A stretch of 64,000 bases of DNA from Mycobacterium sp. PS03-16 (lineage in GTDB: Bacteria > Actinomycetota > Actinomycetes > Mycobacteriales > Mycobacteriaceae). Of the stretch, positions 56,460 to 64,000 are shown one piece after another. Within the stretch, counting starts at the first letter, position 1, and each line of letters starts with the position of its first letter. The DNA lies in the NCBI RefSeq assembly GCF_004570325.1, contig NZ_SPQO01000019.1:36652-100651 (forward strand), given 5' to 3'. The notes beneath the pieces are model-generated. The model was not told the origin of the DNA, did no database searches, and was given only the letters and a program-made list of their open reading frames with translations. The position numbers were made by a program, and so were the translations under genes.

Positions 56460-58061
56460 TCAGTCGGGACGCACGGCGATGAAGTGCCGCAGCAGCGACT
56501 CGCCCTCGACCAACGCCTCGACCTCCCGTTCGACGACGAGGTCCTGCCCGGTCTGACGCGTGACGTGCTGGCGCAGATGCTCGTCCCAGGACCGCACCAC
56601 GAACATCTCGACGAACGTGTGCGGGGTCTCGCCGCTGCGGAACAGCTGCCACTGCATCGCGCCGGTGCGCTGGCGGGACCGGCCGACGCGCGCCATCGCG
56701 GCGAAGAACTCCGCCTGGTTCTCCGGCGTGACGCGGTAGGACTTCAGCACCACCACCGGGCCGTCCGGCGGTGCCGGTTCGAACACCAGCGCCGGTTCGG
56801 GCCAGTGCGCCGACGGGGTGACGTCGAGGTTGCCGGTGCCGGGGTGCAGCGGCCACCACGCGACCGACAGCGCGCACACGGCGAGCAGTGCGGCGCTGAT
56901 CAGCAGTGCGGTCACCCCGCTGGTCGCGCCCGCCACCAGCCCCCACACCAGGGACCCCAGCGCCTGCCCGCCCATGAACACGAGCTGGTACACCGACAGC
57001 CCGCGGGCCCGCACCCAGGCGGGCAGGCTGAGCTGCATCGAGGAGTTCAGCGTCGACAGCGCCAACAGCCAGGAGATCCCGCCGAGGACCAGCGCGACCA
57101 GCACGATGGGCAGCACGTGCACGGTGGCCAGCACCGCGGTGGCCGCACCGAAGCCGACCGCGGCGACGGTCAGCAGCGCGTTCTGCCCGAACCTGGCCTG
57201 CAGCCGCGACAGCACCACCGCACCGGACACCGCCCCGACGCCCAACGCGCCGAGCAGCACGCCGTACCCCGACGCCGACAGGCCCAGCTGATCGGCGGCG
57301 ATCACGGCCAGCAACCCCCACAGCGCGCTGCCGGGTGCGATGAACAGCACCGCGCGCAGCAGGATCCGCCGCACCACCGGCGACGCGCGCACGAACCGGC
57401 CGCCGGCACTGAGCGCGGAGATCGGACGCTCGCTGGGCATCAGGCGTTCGGCGACGGGACGCTGCCAGCGCAGCAGCACCGCGACGATGCCCAGGAACGA
57501 GACGGCGTTGAGCGCGAACACCAGCGTCGGGCCGGACAGTGACACCAGCGCGCCCGCCACGGCCGGGCCGATCGCCCGCGCACTGTTGATGCTCATGCTG
57601 GTCAGTGCGGCCGCGGCCGGGATCTGTTCGCGCGGCACGAGTTCGGGCTGGATGGCCTGCCACGCCGGCGAGGTGAGCGCCTGCCCGCACCCGATCAGGA
57701 ACAGCAGGATCAACAGCACCGCGGGGGTGGCCAGGCCGGCGCCGGTCAGCATGGCGAGTGCCGCCACGCCCGCCGCCATCGCCGCCTGGGTGGCGATCAG
57801 CAACCGTCGCCGGTCGACGAGGTCGGCGAGCACCCCGGACGGCAGCGCCAGCAGCATCACAGGCAACGTCGTCGCGGTCTGCACCAGTGGCACCAGCACC
57901 GCCGCCCGCGGATCGCCCACCAGCATCCACTGGGCGCCGACCGTCTGCATCCAGGTGCCGAGGTTCGACACCGTCTGGGCGATCCACAGCGCGCGGTAGA
58001 CCGGCGAACCCAGCGGCGCCCACGCCGAGACCGGGGCGCGTCGCTGCGGCGGTGCTGCCAT
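56460..58061 (-). CDS. MFS transporter (DHA3/EntS-like) with C-terminal ferredoxin-fold extension
   Basis: A 533-residue protein. Residues 1 to about 410 form a 12-helix MFS exporter of the MFS_3 type (SPVYRALWIAQTVSNLGTWM at the start, PSGVLADLVDRRRLL in the first loop). Residues about 430-533 are soluble and resemble an antibiotic-monooxygenase-like dimeric barrel (VVVLKSYRVTPENQAEFFAA and WQLFRSGETPHTFVEMFVV). I recall this arrangement in other actinobacterial proteins. The cargo is unknown. It is convergent with the island and divergent from php. The start is ATG 58061. Confidence 0.82.
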   Translation of the reverse strand: MAAPPQRRAPVSAWAPLGSPVYRALWIAQTVSNLGTWMQTVGAQWMLVGDPRAAVLVPLVQTATTLPVMLLALPSGVLADLVDRRRLLIATQAAMAAGVAALAMLTGAGLATPAVLLILLFLIGCGQALTSPAWQAIQPELVPREQIPAAAALTSMSINSARAIGPAVAGALVSLSGPTLVFALNAVSFLGIVAVLLRWQRPVAERLMPSERPISALSAGGRFVRASPVVRRILLRAVLFIAPGSALWGLLAVIAADQLGLSASGYGVLLGALGVGAVSGAVVLSRLQARFGQNALLTVAAVGFGAATAVLATVHVLPIVLVALVLGGISWLLALSTLNSSMQLSLPAWVRARGLSVYQLVFMGGQALGSLVWGLVAGATSGVTALLISAALLAVCALSVAWWPLHPGTGNLDVTPSAHWPEPALVFEPAPPDGPVVVLKSYRVTPENQAEFFAAMARVGRSRQRTGAMQWQLFRSGETPHTFVEMFVVRSWDEHLRQHVTRQTGQDLVVEREVEALVEGESLLRHFIAVRPD

Positions 58062-58168
58062 GCCCCGACCTCCCGTCGACCGTCACGGGATACCCGCAAC
58101 CGCGTACGCTAACGGGCGATCGCCACCAAGCGCGAACGGCACGGGAGTCCTGCCCTAGCATCAGGCCT

Positions 58169-59146
58169 GTGCCACAAGTCGATACCGCCCGCGGAGCGAT
58201 TGACACCGGCGCGCTGGGCGTCACACTCATGCACGAGCACGTGTTCATGATGACGACCGAGATCCACGTCAACTATCCCGACGCCTGGGGTGACGACGCG
58301 ACGCGCGAGGCGGATGCCCTCAACCGGCTCAACGAACTCAAGGCGCGCGGCGTCGACACCATCGTCGACCTGACCGTGATCGGCCTGGGCCGCTACATCC
58401 CCCGGATCGCGCAGATCGCCGCGTCCACCGACCTGAACATCGTCGTCGCGACCGGGCTCTACACCTACACCGACGTACCGTTCTACTTCCATTTCCGGGG
58501 CCCCGGCACCGCGCTGGGCGGTCCGGAGATCATGACCGAGATGTTCGTTCGCGACATCGAACACGGTGTCGCCGACACCGGCGTGAAGGCGGCGATCTTG
58601 AAGTGCGCCACAGACGAACCCGGACTGACCCCCGGCGTGGACCGGGTGTTGCGGGCCGTCGCGCAGGCCCACCGCCAGACCGGGGCGCCCATCTCTACCC
58701 ACACCCACGCCGGCACCCGCCGGGGGCTCGAGCAGCAGCGTGTGTTCGCGCAAGAAGGCGTCGACCTGTCCCGCGTGGTGATCGGGCACTGCGGAGACAC
58801 CACTGATCTCGACTACCTCCAGGAACTCATGGCGGCCGGCTCATACATCGGGATGGATCGCTTCGGCGTCGACGCCTACCTGTCTTTCGAGGACCGCGTC
58901 TCGACGGTGGCGACACTGTGCTCGCGCGGCCACGCCGATCAGATGGTGCTTTCGCACGACGCGTCCTGCTATTTCGACGCGCTGCCGGAGGCGACTCTGC
59001 CGGTGGCCATGCCGAATTGGCATTACCTCCACATTCACAATGATGTCCTGCCTGCGCTGCGGCGGTGCGGTGTCACCGAGGACCAGATCACCACGATGCT
59101 GGTCGACAACCCGCGCCGGATCTTCGAGCACGACGGCGGATACTGA
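58169..59146 (+). CDS. php: Phosphotriesterase-family metallohydrolase Php (lactonase-like)
   Basis: A 325-residue binuclear metal enzyme of the phosphotriesterase family (Rv0230c-like). Metal ligands are MHEHVF, ILKCATDE with the carboxylated Lys, THTHAG, GHCGD and LSHDAS. Family members of this type in mycobacteria mostly hydrolyse lactones, with weak organophosphate activity. The start is GTG 58169; the longer frame upstream is a shadow of the MFS gene. A CoA ligase follows after 1 base. Confidence 0.88.
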   Translation: MPQVDTARGAIDTGALGVTLMHEHVFMMTTEIHVNYPDAWGDDATREADALNRLNELKARGVDTIVDLTVIGLGRYIPRIAQIAASTDLNIVVATGLYTYTDVPFYFHFRGPGTALGGPEIMTEMFVRDIEHGVADTGVKAAILKCATDEPGLTPGVDRVLRAVAQAHRQTGAPISTHTHAGTRRGLEQQRVFAQEGVDLSRVVIGHCGDTTDLDYLQELMAAGSYIGMDRFGVDAYLSFEDRVSTVATLCSRGHADQMVLSHDASCYFDALPEATLPVAMPNWHYLHIHNDVLPALRRCGVTEDQITTMLVDNPRRIFEHDGGY

Positions 59147-59147
59147 G

Positions 59148-60620
59148 ATGGCCGACTGCGTCGCCCCCATCGGCACGCAGGTGTCCCGGCTGGCCGCCGC
59201 CGCGCCCGACGCACCGGCGGTGACGTGCGCGGGCCGCACCCTGACCCGGGCCGAGCTCGACGCCGAGTCCAACCGACTGGCCCGCGCGTTCGCCGAACAC
59301 GGTGTGCGCCAGGGCGACTACGTCACGGTGGTGCTGCCGAACTCGATCCAATGGGTGCTGTCGGTGCTGGCGGCGTGGAAGTTGGGGGCGGTGCCGCAGC
59401 CGCTGTCGGCGCGGCTGCCCGACGCGGAACTGGCGGGCCTGCTGGCCCTGCGGCCCCCCGCGCTGCTGATCGGCCGGGCCGACCCGGGCGGCGTGACGCC
59501 GCACCTGCCGGACGGATTCACCCCCGATCCGGGGCTGTCGGCCGATCCGCTGCCCGAGGCGGTCTCACCGGTGTGGAAGTCGATGGCCTCGGGCGGCAGC
59601 ACCGGCCGGCCGAAGCTGATCGAGGCGGGCGGCGACAGCCGGGTGCCCGCGGCCATCGGCCTGCCCCTGGGCGCGCAGGACGACGACGTGAACCTGATCT
59701 CGGTGCCGCTCAGCCACAACACCGGGTTTACCATGTTCGCGATCGGCCTGCTCATGGGCCACCACCTGGTGGTGATGCCGCGTTTCGACCCGCACGAGTT
59801 CCTCCGCCTGGTGGCCGTGCACCGGGTCACCTTCCTGGCCACCGTGCCCACGATCATGCAGCGCCTGCTGCCGGTCTACCGGGCGGACCCCGGCGCCTGG
59901 GACCTGTCGTCGATCCGGCGGTTGTGGCACCTGGCCGCGCCGTGCCCGCCTGCGGTCAAGCGGGCGTGGATCGACATCCTCGGGCCGGATGCGGTGTGGG
60001 AACTCTACGGCGGCACCGAGTTACAGGCGCTGACGTTCATCTCCGGTGGGCAGTGGCTGAGCCATCCGGGGTCGGTGGGCATCGTGGTCGCCGGCGAGAT
60101 GACCGTGCTCGACGACGACGGGAACCCCTGCCCGCCGGGCACGGTCGGCGAGGTCTACCTGCGCCGCGCGCCGGGCAGCGCACCCACCTATCGCTACATC
60201 GGCAGCACCGCCAAGAGCCGCGACGGCTGGGAGTCGCTCGGCGACCTCGGCTACTTCGACGACGAGGGATTCCTCTATCTCAACGACCGCCGGGTCGACA
60301 TGTTCACCGTCGGCGGGCGCAACGTGTATCCGGCCGAGATCGAGTCCGCGCTGTCGGCCCATCCCGGCGTGCTGTCCTGCCTCGTCGTCGGCGTCCCCGA
60401 CGGGGACCTCGGGCAGGTGCCGCACGCCCTGGTGCAGCCGGCGCCGGGCGCCGGCCTGGACGAGGCCGCGGTCGCGGCGTTCGTCGCCGAACGCCTGGCC
60501 GGCTACAAGGTGCCCCGCACCGTCGAGTTCACCGACCAGCCGCTGCGCGACGACGCCGGCAAGGCGCGGCGGTCGGCCGTCCGCGACGACGTCATCGCCC
60601 GTCGCGCACACGCCCGGTGA
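59148..60620 (+). CDS. Acyl-CoA synthetase (bile-acid/steroid-type FadD)
   Basis: A 490-residue ANL-family acyl-CoA ligase, slightly short for the family. The P-loop is SGGSTGRPKLIEAG, the A5 region is WELYGGTE, A7 is WESLGDLG and the hinge and C-terminal region is DRRVDMFTVGGRNVYPAEIE. The terminal Lys lies in DDAGKARRS. Its form resembles bile-acid-CoA ligase-like FadD proteins of actinobacteria, but the substrate is not certain. The start is ATG 59148, one base after php, so the two genes form a unit. It is convergent with the acyltransferase gene (adjacent stops). Confidence 0.8.
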   Translation: MADCVAPIGTQVSRLAAAAPDAPAVTCAGRTLTRAELDAESNRLARAFAEHGVRQGDYVTVVLPNSIQWVLSVLAAWKLGAVPQPLSARLPDAELAGLLALRPPALLIGRADPGGVTPHLPDGFTPDPGLSADPLPEAVSPVWKSMASGGSTGRPKLIEAGGDSRVPAAIGLPLGAQDDDVNLISVPLSHNTGFTMFAIGLLMGHHLVVMPRFDPHEFLRLVAVHRVTFLATVPTIMQRLLPVYRADPGAWDLSSIRRLWHLAAPCPPAVKRAWIDILGPDAVWELYGGTELQALTFISGGQWLSHPGSVGIVVAGEMTVLDDDGNPCPPGTVGEVYLRRAPGSAPTYRYIGSTAKSRDGWESLGDLGYFDDEGFLYLNDRRVDMFTVGGRNVYPAEIESALSAHPGVLSCLVVGVPDGDLGQVPHALVQPAPGAGLDEAAVAAFVAERLAGYKVPRTVEFTDQPLRDDAGKARRSAVRDDVIARRAHAR

Positions 60621-61799
60621 TCAGCGCGAGATCGGCTCGGGCACGTCGTCGACCGCACTGTCCAGGGGCGGCGCCCGGTGTGCCGGCGTGGCGCGCCGGA
60701 ACTCCCAGCGCCGCAGCGCCTCCCGGCACGGACTCTCCACCAGCGCGTAGCTGACCGCGGCGATTGCGAAGCCGAACACCAGGGTCAGCACCAGCACCAC
60801 CGGCATGGCGCCGTTGAAGGCGAACTGACCGATCAGCGGGAACACCATCGCCAGCGCCGCGAGATGCCAGACGAACAGCCCGTAGGACCAGCGGCCCAGC
60901 GTCACCATGACCCGGCTGCCGAGCAGCCGGTGCGGGGTGTCGGGGCGGTCGAGCACCAGCGGCGCGAGCAGGGCGGCCGCGACCACCGCCCCCATCGCGG
61001 TCTTGAGCGTGACCTGTCCGATGGTGCCCGGGTGCAGGCCTTCGCGGCCGGCCAGCGGGGACGCCGCCAGCGCGAACGCCCCCACGGCGATGGCGCCCAT
61101 CAGCACCCGCCTGCGGGCCAGCCGGTGCGCCCACCCGAACGGCGTGACGGTGAGTTCGGCCAGCACCATCCCGGCCGCGAACCACGAGAAGAAGGCGGGC
61201 GGCCAGTTCCACAGGTTGTGACCCGACGCGGGGTCGAACGGGATGTACACCCACAGCAGGCTCAGCGCGGCGGCCGCCAGCAGCACCGGGATGCGGGCGG
61301 CGACGGGCACCCGGCGCACCAGCAGCGCCAGCAGTGGCAGCGCCAGGTAGAAGCTGACCTCGACCGACAGGCTCCACATCTGGGTCAGCCCGGCGGTCAG
61401 CGTCAGCGGGACGTAGATCTGGGTCAGGCTCAGGTTGGCCAGCCACACGGTCAGATCGGCCTGGGCCTCGGGCAGCAGCGTGAGGATCACGATCACCGCG
61501 ACCAGATAGCCCGGCAGGATGCGCACGATCCGCGAGCGCAGGTAGTGCGCGGTGGGTGGCCGCTGCCGCAGTCCGCGCGCCGCCGCGGCGTGACCGCGCC
61601 ACAGCAGGAAACCCGACAGTGCGAAGAACACCGCGACCGCGAGGTCGAAGCGGCCGAAGAACCGTCCGTCCACCCCCTGGGTGTGCCCGGTCTGGAACGC
61701 CACGTGGGTGACGACGACTCCGATGGCCGCGCACGCGCGCATCCCCTCCACCGCGGGCAGGAACGACCGCGTCCCGCCGATCGGCTCGGTGCTCGTCAC
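60621..61799 (-). CDS. Membrane acyltransferase 3 (TmaT-like, Rv0228-like)
   Basis: A 392-residue acyltransferase-3 protein with about 10 membrane helices. It begins with EGMRACAAIGVVVTHVAFQT, which carries the family Arg/His region, and has FFALSGFLLWRG and the later YLRSRIVRILPGYL. From memory, its relatives in Corynebacterineae include TmaT, which acetylates trehalose monomycolate for export. The neighbourhood (DUF3068 gene next, then a large membrane protein) fits that assignment. It is divergent from the DUF3068 gene. Confidence 0.82.
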   Translation of the reverse strand: MTSTEPIGGTRSFLPAVEGMRACAAIGVVVTHVAFQTGHTQGVDGRFFGRFDLAVAVFFALSGFLLWRGHAAAARGLRQRPPTAHYLRSRIVRILPGYLVAVIVILTLLPEAQADLTVWLANLSLTQIYVPLTLTAGLTQMWSLSVEVSFYLALPLLALLVRRVPVAARIPVLLAAAALSLLWVYIPFDPASGHNLWNWPPAFFSWFAAGMVLAELTVTPFGWAHRLARRRVLMGAIAVGAFALAASPLAGREGLHPGTIGQVTLKTAMGAVVAAALLAPLVLDRPDTPHRLLGSRVMVTLGRWSYGLFVWHLAALAMVFPLIGQFAFNGAMPVVLVLTLVFGFAIAAVSYALVESPCREALRRWEFRRATPAHRAPPLDSAVDDVPEPISR

Positions 61800-61909
61800 G
61801 GCGACCAGTGTGCCAGCGCACCGGAGTACGTCCCGGAGTAAGTACCGGCCTTAATCTCTGCTGTTAGGGTCAACTGGGTTTTGCCAGCCCTAGCCGAAGG
61901 AGGCACGGT

Positions 61910-63106
61910 TTGAACCGCGCAGTGGCGCTGCGGATTGCGGCGTGCGGACTCATGGGGCTGGGGGCTGCCCTGCTCATCGCCGCGCTGTTGCTCTCCACCT
62001 ACACCAAGGGCAAGGTCGCCAAGGTCCCGCTCGACATCGACACGACCCTGGTCAGCGACGGCACCGGCACCGCCTTCGACCCGGCCTCACTCCTGGGTGA
62101 GCGCTTCGTCGTCGACCGCGACGTCCCGGTGACGTTCCAGCAGGACATGACCGTCGAGGCGCCGTCCAACGCCGACGTCGTCACCCTGCAGGTCGGCAGC
62201 ACGCTGCGGCGCACCGACAAACAGCAGGACGAGGGGCTGCTGCTGGCCATGGTCGACACCGTGACCATGGACCGCACCACCGCGATGGCGGTGTCGAGCG
62301 AGAGCAATCCCGGCGGCGCGCTGCAGAAGCCGCGGGCCATCGAGGACGATCAGCCGCCGACCAACATCGCGCTGCCCCACGACGGTCTCACCTACCGCTT
62401 CCCGTTCGACACGGAGAAGAAGACCTACCCGATGTTCGACCCCATCGCGCAGAAGGCGTACGACGCCAACTACGACGGTGAGGAGGACGTCAACGGGCTG
62501 ACCACCTACCGGTTCACCCAGAACGTCGGCTACGACGCCGAGGGCAAGCTGGTCGAGCCGGTCGCCTACGCGTCCCTCTACGAGGACGACGCCGACGCGC
62601 AGGTCACCGCCCGCGCCGCGCTGTGGGGTGTGGAGGGCGACCCGGAGGAACCGATCACGATGAGCCGGTTCTACGCCGCCGAGCGCACGTTCTGGGTCGA
62701 TCCGGTGTCGGGCACGATCGTCAAATCCGACGAGCACGCCTACCACTACTACGCCCGGGACGCGCTGCGGCCGGAGGTCACGTTCGTCGACTACACGGTC
62801 ACCACCAATGAGCAGTCCGTCGAGTCGCAGGTCGCCAGCGCCCGCGCCGAGGATGACCGCATCGGGTTGTGGGGCCGCATCCTGCCGATCACGTTCACCG
62901 CGGTCGGCCTGCTCGCCCTCGTCGGTGGCGCGGTGCTGGGCTCGTTCAGCCTGCGGACCGAGTCCGCCCTGATCGATCCGGGTCTCGACGACGCCGACCA
63001 CGGGTTCTTCGACACCCAGGGCATCCAGGTCCCCGGCGCCGAGGCCAAGACCGAGAAGCTCCCGGCGCAGCGACCGACGGACCTCCCGCCCGACAGACCG
63101 GTCTGA
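61910..63106 (+). CDS. DUF3068 (PorA-family) membrane protein, lipomannan/LAM maturation factor-like
   Basis: A 398-residue protein with an N-terminal helix (LRIAACGLMGLGAALLIAAL), a large extracytoplasmic domain and a C-terminal helix (ITFTAVGLLALVGGAVLGSF, residues about 325-345), then a polar tail. It corresponds to Rv0227c/MSMEG_0317/NCgl2760, which I recall as needed for lipomannan maturation and lipoarabinomannan synthesis. The start is TTG 61910 with AAGGAGG 6 bases upstream. It is followed directly, with a few bases of overlap, by the membrane protein at the window end. Confidence 0.85.
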   Translation: MNRAVALRIAACGLMGLGAALLIAALLLSTYTKGKVAKVPLDIDTTLVSDGTGTAFDPASLLGERFVVDRDVPVTFQQDMTVEAPSNADVVTLQVGSTLRRTDKQQDEGLLLAMVDTVTMDRTTAMAVSSESNPGGALQKPRAIEDDQPPTNIALPHDGLTYRFPFDTEKKTYPMFDPIAQKAYDANYDGEEDVNGLTTYRFTQNVGYDAEGKLVEPVAYASLYEDDADAQVTARAALWGVEGDPEEPITMSRFYAAERTFWVDPVSGTIVKSDEHAYHYYARDALRPEVTFVDYTVTTNEQSVESQVASARAEDDRIGLWGRILPITFTAVGLLALVGGAVLGSFSLRTESALIDPGLDDADHGFFDTQGIQVPGAEAKTEKLPAQRPTDLPPDRPV

Positions 63107-64000
63107 TCCGCCACCTCCCCCCGGCGTACGCGCTGGCGCTGTCGCTGGTCGTGACAGCGCCGCTGCTGGCGCCCGGCTACCTGCTGCTGCGCGACGCGGT
63201 GTCGACGCCGCGGTCGTATCTGACCGATGCCGCACTCGGCCTGTCCGAGGCGGCGCCGCGCGCGTTGCCCCAGGACTTCGCGTTGGCCCTGGCCTCCCAG
63301 GTGGTCGACGGCGGTGTGGTGGTCAAGGCGCTGCTGGTGGCCGGGCTCTGGCTGGCCGGCTGGGGCGCGGCCCGGTTGGCGGCGACGGTACTGCCCGAGG
63401 TCGGGGTGCCGGGGCAGTGCGTGGCGGTGACGCTGGCGATCTGGAATCCCTACGTCGCCGAACGCCTGCTCCAGGGGCACTGGAGCCTGCTGGTCGGGTA
63501 CGGGTGCCTGCCGTGGGTGGCGACGGCGGTGCTGCGGTGGCGCGACGGCTCCGGCGGCTGGTGGCCGCTGCTGTTCTGGGTGGCCCTGGCCGGGTTGACG
63601 CCGACCGGGCTGCTGCTGGCCGCCGCGGTCGGGGTGGTCGCCGCGCTCGCCCCGGCCCACGCGCGACGGCGCCTGCCCGTCCTGGCCGCGCTGCTCGGCG
63701 CCTCGGTGGCCACCGCGCTGCCCTGGCTGGTCGCCGCCGCGGTGTCCGGGTCGCTGGCGGCCTCTCACGCCTCGGGGGTGCCGTCGTTCGCGGCGCGCGC
63801 GGAACCGGGCCTGGGCACGCTCGGCAGCCTGGCTGGGCTGGCCGGGATCTGGAACGCCGACGCCGTGCCGGGGTCGAGGACCACCGGCTTCGCCGTCGTC
63901 GCGACGCTGGTGCTGCTGGCGGTGGTGGCCGCCGGCCTGCCGGCGGCGCTGCGCGCACCCCGCGCGGTCCCGCTGCTGGCGCTGGCCGCGGTGGCGGTCA
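63103..64000 (+). CDS. Multi-pass membrane protein, Rv0226c-like (cut by window end)
   Basis: An open frame runs from the end of the DUF3068 gene to the window edge without a stop; 299 codons are visible. The product begins IRHLPPAYALALSLVVTAPLL and has repeated hydrophobic helices with WNPYVAERLLQGHWSLLVGYG, a loop pattern of polytopic envelope glycan proteins and Rv0226c. No ATG, GTG or TTG lies at the junction; CTG 63103 would overlap the previous stop, and GTG 63151 is the first standard start but would shorten the first helix. The function is unknown; the context is cell-envelope glycolipid assembly. Confidence 0.72.
   Translation, partial: MIRHLPPAYALALSLVVTAPLLAPGYLLLRDAVSTPRSYLTDAALGLSEAAPRALPQDFALALASQVVDGGVVVKALLVAGLWLAGWGAARLAATVLPEVGVPGQCVAVTLAIWNPYVAERLLQGHWSLLVGYGCLPWVATAVLRWRDGSGGWWPLLFWVALAGLTPTGLLLAAAVGVVAALAPAHARRRLPVLAALLGASVATALPWLVAAAVSGSLAASHASGVPSFAARAEPGLGTLGSLAGLAGIWNADAVPGSRTTGFAVVATLVLLAVVAAGLPAALRAPRAVPLLALAAVAV

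Noticed and set aside
56104..58272. A 722-codon minus-strand frame over the MFS gene and amidohydrolase end
   Set aside because: It is out of frame with the clear MFS protein at 56460-58061 and reads as Arg/Ala/Gly-rich filler without domains.
61821..61846. CCGGAGTA direct repeats between the acyltransferase and DUF3068 genes as another TetR operator
   Set aside because: Only one arm (GGAGTAAGT) matches the fadA2/fabG4 element; the other arm does not pair.

Overview
The window is high-GC actinobacterial DNA, almost certainly from a fast-growing mycobacterium (Mycolicibacterium type). The gene order at both ends matches, in mirror orientation, the Mycobacterium tuberculosis Rv0250c to Rv0226c neighbourhood. 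That order is the Sdh1 succinate dehydrogenase genes, flavin reductase, fadE5, fadA2, fabG4/htdX, a TetR gene, lpqI, a 57-residue membrane protein and aftD, then php, an acyltransferase-3 protein and the DUF3068 protein. Names are given from remembered family features; no database search was possible.

Layout. 1-4.3 kb: a small conserved gene, sdhC-sdhA-sdhB and an overlooked 53-codon gene. 4.3-10.2 kb: a flavin reductase, a large Ser/Thr kinase-nucleotide cyclase-AAA ATPase fusion and an NAD(P)-binding dehydrogenase. 10.4-19.1 kb: a fatty-acid module (fadE5, fadA2, fabG4, htdX, an O-methyltransferase and a TetR regulator) with a shared TTAC-N6-GTAA inverted repeat at fadE5 and fadA2/fabG4 and a degenerate copy at the TetR start. 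19.1-25.3 kb: lpqI, a universal stress protein, a small membrane protein and aftD. 25.4-56.4 kb: a 27-gene catabolic island that replaces what normally lies between aftD and php. 56.5-64 kb: an MFS exporter, php, a CoA ligase and the cell-envelope genes for acyltransferase-3, DUF3068 and a multi-pass membrane protein cut by the window end.

The island is the most interesting part. It holds three tripartite tricarboxylate transporter (TTT) systems, two MmgE/PrpD enzymes, a PrpF-type isomerase next to a TcuA/fumarate-reductase-like flavoprotein, and an E. coli-type NADP isocitrate dehydrogenase. It also holds an acyl-CoA ligase with BadH- and BadK-like ring beta-oxidation enzymes, a glutaryl-CoA-dehydrogenase-like enzyme, a second acyl-CoA dehydrogenase, three different crotonases, three SDRs, a thiolase, a metallo-amidohydrolase and a single GntR/FCD regulator. 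Two copies of the same cassette (tctC, fused tctA-tctB, mmgE/prpD) sit at the two ends in opposite orientation. A short element close to AAGTATCCTAAT recurs, exactly or degenerately, at seven promoter regions inside the island, which points to one regulon under the GntR protein.

My reading, which is inference, is that the island takes up one or more polycarboxylic acids (possibly alicyclic), isomerises, dehydrates or epimerises them with the PrpD/PrpF/flavoprotein set, activates them to CoA thioesters, and degrades them through ring-type beta-oxidation and a glutaryl-CoA-like step into central metabolism, partly through isocitrate. The substrate cannot be read from sequence alone. I saw no transposase, integrase, tRNA, rRNA or CRISPR array.
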